Assembly: GCA_004357015.1 (NCBI GenBank)
Contig: SMXE01000121.1
Span: 1-7,027 of the forward strand
Source: Caldithrix sp.
GTDB taxonomy: Bacteria > Zhuqueibacterota > Zhuqueibacteria > Oceanimicrobiales > Oceanimicrobiaceae
Reading direction: 5' to 3'
Length of the DNA: 7,027 nt
Numbering within the stretch: the first letter of the stretch is position 1; each line of letters starts with the position of its first letter. The notes beneath the pieces are model-generated. The model made no database searches. It was given only the letters and a program-made list of their open reading frames with translations, and was not told where the DNA came from. The position numbers were made by a program, and so were the translations under genes. Below are positions 4,306 through 7,027 of this stretch, piece after piece.

Positions 4306-6693
4306 TCAGTGCTTCCAGTTTACACGCGAAACGGTACGGCCGTCTGTTTCCAAAATGACAGCACTGTCGCGGTCTGTGCGCAGGATGCGAGCGCCGAGGG
4401 CATTGAGTCGTTGCAGAACCACCGGCGCCGGGTGACCGAAACGGTTATATTCACCGACGGAAATCACGGCAATTTCCGGCTTGACACATTGCAGAAATTC
4501 CGGATTTGAGGATGTCTTACTGCCGTGGTGGCTCACTTTTAAGATCTCACTTTGCAGCAATGCATCAAAACGGTTGACTCTTTCTTCACCGCGCGCCTCG
4601 ATGTCACCCAGCAGGAGCAGATCGATTTGCCCGTAGCTGAATTTGAAAGACAACGAAGCATCGTTTGCGCTTCGGTTTCCGCCGGCCACGAACCTGCTCG
4701 TTGGATGCAGGGCGACGATGCTTACCGGCGCGAACTCCGTGATCACGTCACCCGCCGACAAAACCCGATGTTCGATGCCCAGACTGTCGATCACATGCAG
4801 ATACGTTTGATAAAGCCGCGTGCGCTTGGTCTGACCGTTGTCCCAGACTTCTTTGACGGTAAAATGTCGCAGGATGTACGGCAAGCCGCCGAGGTGATCT
4901 GAGTCCCCGTGCGAAAGGATGAGTACGTCGATTTCGGAGATGCCCTGCCGGCGCAAGTAAGGCGCAACCACGCGAGCGCCGCTGTCGAAATAGGGCGATC
5001 GGGGGCCGCCATCGATGAGCGCGTGCCGGCCATCCGGAAAGCTTAACAGGACTGCATCGCCTTGACCAACATCGATAAAGGTGATCTTCATCAAATCCCG
5101 GTCAGCTAAATTTGACTTCCAGACGGCAACATTCGCCACGAACAGAGCGGCAATCACCAGCCAGCGGTACAGCCACTTGCGGTCGAAATAAAACAACAGG
5201 AAAAGCAAGCTGAAATAGCCGGCAAAATGCAGAAATGAGTATGTGTACACATCCCACGAAGCAAACGGCAGTTGGCTGCCCCACTCCACCAACTGAATGA
5301 CACTGTGTAAAGCAAGCCACGCGGCCTCAGAGTAAAGACTCGCGAGGGCAGGCAGCAGTAGATGGAACAACGCTGCCACCAGTCCGTTTGCCAAGCCGAA
5401 AAATACCAGCGGGATGACCAGAAGATTGGCGATCAAAGAATAAGCCGGAATCCGATTGAAGTAAAGAACGGTAAACGGCAGGGTGCCGAGAAATGCGGCT
5501 GTGGAGACCATCAGCAGGTCGAGAGCATAGTGAACGACTGCTTGCTCCCTGAATCGACTGTAGAGCCGGTTCACTCCCGGTAGGCGTTTGAGTTTCGGAT
5601 AGAGGTAAACGATGGCGGCCACCGCCGCAAAAGAAAGCTGGAACCCAGCCTGAAACAACTCCATGGGATTCCCGATCAGAATGACCAGCGCGGCGATTGC
5701 CAGAGAGTTGAGAAAATCCGTCTTCCGTTCAAACAGGGTACCCAACAGCACCAACGCCCCCATGGTGGCGGCACGCGTCACGGGCGGCTTGAGATTTGTG
5801 AGATAGGCGTAGAAAATCAGGAAGAGCACCGTAAAAATCACCCTGGCCGGGTGCGGCATGCGCATGAGGCCAGTCACCGCCATAACCACAATAATGATGA
5901 AGCCGACGTGCAGGCCAGAGACCGCCAGGATGTGAATCACACCGAGTTTTGCGAACGCCTCTTTCACATCTGCGGCCACCTCGCCGCGCTCCCCGATAAC
6001 GAGTCCGCGCAGCAAAGCCGCTTCTGCAGGTGGAAACGCCGACGAGATGAAATGGTCAAGATAGATTTTCGCCGGCACCACGACTTCGCGCACAAACCAG
6101 TTGCCACCACCCGTGCTCAGTAGCTCGATCTCTGCGCCGGACTTCAAAGACACAACACCGAAAATCCCCTGAGCCTGCAAATAGGCGCGGTAGTCAAACT
6201 CACCCGGATTGCGCTGGTCGCGCGCTTTTCGGATACGAGCTTTGGAGCGAATGCGGTCGCCATACTGCAAGTCCGTGTTCCTGTCCCGCACGCTGAGCAG
6301 GATCTTGCCTTCGGTTGCCACGGGCGTACTACCGGTATTTACCGACTCCACCTCCACGACAAGATTGATCCTTTTGGCACGGACTTCCGGGTAACGCGTG
6401 ATGACGCCTGTGAAAGCAATGGGTTCAGAACGACCTGAAAATTGTGATATGTGATGCAAGGGAAAGTGGCCGGAGGAAAGCTCATACCGCACAGCGCCGA
6501 TGCCTGCCAGCGCCAGGACGAGAAACGTGGTCTTTAGATAGTCAGAGTATGTGCCAGGCCGAATCAGCAAAAGGCCCAGACTCGCCAGGCAGACCAAGCC
6601 GTACGTTGCGAAAACCGGAGGACTGAAATGTTTCGCCACAACGAGACCCGCGGCGTAGAGAAGAAGAATCTTAAAGGCAGGTTTGGTATTCAT
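4306..6693 (-). CDS. comEC: ComEC/Rec2 family DNA internalization protein
   Basis: ComEC forms the inner-membrane channel through which single-stranded DNA enters during natural transformation. At 795 residues it is full length with all three family parts. The N-terminus has hydrophobic helices around 8-70. A DUF4131 (OB-like) region lies at about 90-190, including the RNPGEFDYRAYL motif. The competence domain is at about 220-500, starting with LLRGLVIGERG (227-237) and the signature HILAVSGLHVGF (254-265), followed by many membrane helices. From Met535 the C-terminal metallo-beta-lactamase-fold domain begins, with FIDVGQGDA, the metal motif HGDSDH (595-600), HHGSK (722-726) and a late FGHP. 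This domain is thought to degrade the non-transported strand, and its ligands look intact. A strong GAGGGG site sits 8 nt before the start. It follows coaE by 81 nt on the same strand. No other competence gene is visible. Confidence 0.95.
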   Translation of the reverse strand: MNTKPAFKILLLYAAGLVVAKHFSPPVFATYGLVCLASLGLLLIRPGTYSDYLKTTFLVLALAGIGAVRYELSSGHFPLHHISQFSGRSEPIAFTGVITRYPEVRAKRINLVVEVESVNTGSTPVATEGKILLSVRDRNTDLQYGDRIRSKARIRKARDQRNPGEFDYRAYLQAQGIFGVVSLKSGAEIELLSTGGGNWFVREVVVPAKIYLDHFISSAFPPAEAALLRGLVIGERGEVAADVKEAFAKLGVIHILAVSGLHVGFIIIVVMAVTGLMRMPHPARVIFTVLFLIFYAYLTNLKPPVTRAATMGALVLLGTLFERKTDFLNSLAIAALVILIGNPMELFQAGFQLSFAAVAAIVYLYPKLKRLPGVNRLYSRFREQAVVHYALDLLMVSTAAFLGTLPFTVLYFNRIPAYSLIANLLVIPLVFFGLANGLVAALFHLLLPALASLYSEAAWLALHSVIQLVEWGSQLPFASWDVYTYSFLHFAGYFSLLFLLFYFDRKWLYRWLVIAALFVANVAVWKSNLADRDLMKITFIDVGQGDAVLLSFPDGRHALIDGGPRSPYFDSGARVVAPYLRRQGISEIDVLILSHGDSDHLGGLPYILRHFTVKEVWDNGQTKRTRLYQTYLHVIDSLGIEHRVLSAGDVITEFAPVSIVALHPTSRFVAGGNRSANDASLSFKFSYGQIDLLLLGDIEARGEERVNRFDALLQSEILKVSHHGSKTSSNPEFLQCVKPEIAVISVGEYNRFGHPAPVVLQRLNALGARILRTDRDSAVILETDGRTVSRVNWKH

Positions 6694-6701
6694 GACTAAG
6701 T

Positions 6702-6707
6702 CCCCTC
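6702..6707 (-). promoter_or_regulatory. Ribosome binding site of comEC
   Basis: GAGGGG on the minus strand lies 8 nt before the ATG at 6693. It is the strongest Shine-Dalgarno sequence in the window and supports this start for the long comEC frame. The 81 nt between coaE and comEC show no terminator hairpin or clear promoter, so read-through from coaE is likely. Confidence 0.65.
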
Positions 6708-6774
6708 ACCCGAAAACCCCTCTTTGCGACTTCACGTCCTTCCATCCGCCCCTATGAAGCTCCTCTGCCCGAAA

Positions 6775-7027
6775 TCAAGACGACGACTTTTCTTTCGCCA
6801 AAAGCCAGAGATGAAGCTCGTCCACCTTCCGGGATAAGTCGATCAGCGAGCCATTATTCAGGAGAACATAGTCGGCGCGCGCAACTTTCTGCTCGACGGG
6901 CATTTGCGAATCGATTCGTTTTGTCGCTTCTGCGACTGTGAGATGGTTGCGTTCCTGAATCCACTGCATTCGGTGGCCCAAGGGCGTATCCACCACCACC
7001 ACGGCATCGAGCATTTCTTGCATGCCC
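6775..7027 (-). CDS. coaE: Dephospho-CoA kinase, C-terminal fragment (5' end off window)
   Basis: The visible 83 codons match the C-terminal half of CoaE, the P-loop kinase that phosphorylates the 3'-OH of the ribose in dephospho-CoA, the last step of coenzyme A synthesis. Typical text is GMQEMLDAVVVVD, then the lid-type arginine region (QWIQERNHLTVAEATKRIDSQ) and VARADYVLLNNGS, which corresponds to the family's 'AD.vI.N.Gs' segment near the end. The P-loop and the N-terminal 110 or so residues lie beyond the right edge, so the ATG at 7023 is an internal methionine and not the start. The C-terminus ends at the usual place. It is co-directional with comEC. Confidence 0.88.
   Translation of the reverse strand, partial: GMQEMLDAVVVVDTPLGHRMQWIQERNHLTVAEATKRIDSQMPVEQKVARADYVLLNNGSLIDLSRKVDELHLWLLAKEKSSS

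Noticed and set aside
4306..6693. Possible frameshift or domain loss in comEC
   Set aside because: All three domains and the HGDSDH and HHGSK motifs are present in one uninterrupted frame of normal length.

Overview
The window comes from a bacterial chromosome of moderate GC content (roughly half, by eye). It has Shine-Dalgarno leaders, tight same-strand gene packing and housekeeping genes (coaE, comEC, queE, yigZ). There is no rRNA, tRNA, phage, IS or CRISPR signal. The taxon cannot be fixed from these genes. A secreted-type GH39 glycosidase, a bacterial HDAC of the 'GHxFPxxKY' type and heptanucleotide-periodic intergenic DNA would fit an environmental Gram-negative lineage (for example of the FCB/KSB1 kind), but this is only inference.

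Every confident gene is on the minus strand, so transcription runs from high to low coordinates. 7027-6775 is the 3' end of a dephospho-CoA kinase gene (coaE). After 81 nt comes a complete comEC (6693-4306), the DNA-uptake channel with its C-terminal metallo-beta-lactamase-fold domain. A gene-free 298-nt stretch (4305-4008) follows. It carries a good sigma-70-type promoter candidate, two copies of a CGAAATGnCAA motif and a 5-unit heptanucleotide array that abuts the next start codon.

That promoter probably drives a compact four-gene operon: yigZ (4007-3399), queE (3397-2762), a histone-deacetylase-family deacylase (2762-1875) and a CYTH-domain triphosphate enzyme (1862-1362). The junctions are 1 nt, a 1-nt TGATG overlap and 12 nt, so the products are likely co-translated. 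Their known roles do not form one obvious pathway: a YigZ/IMPACT protein, the queuosine-precursor radical-SAM enzyme, a deacylase, and a triphosphatase or class IV cyclase-like protein.

A second roughly 300-nt gap (1361-1062) holds an inverted-repeat element with the same CGAAATGACA motif and a longer, degenerate heptad-periodic tract. Beyond it a GH39 glycoside hydrolase gene runs off the left edge; both expected catalytic glutamates are visible. Its annotated N-terminus is uncertain, because the reading frame stays open upstream and encodes a Tat-like leader without an ATG.

I see no convincing new multi-gene system. The items most worth following are the two heptad arrays with their shared motif in both intergenic regions, the array in the yigZ leader, the coupled HDAC-CYTH pair, and the missing or alternative start of the GH39 gene.
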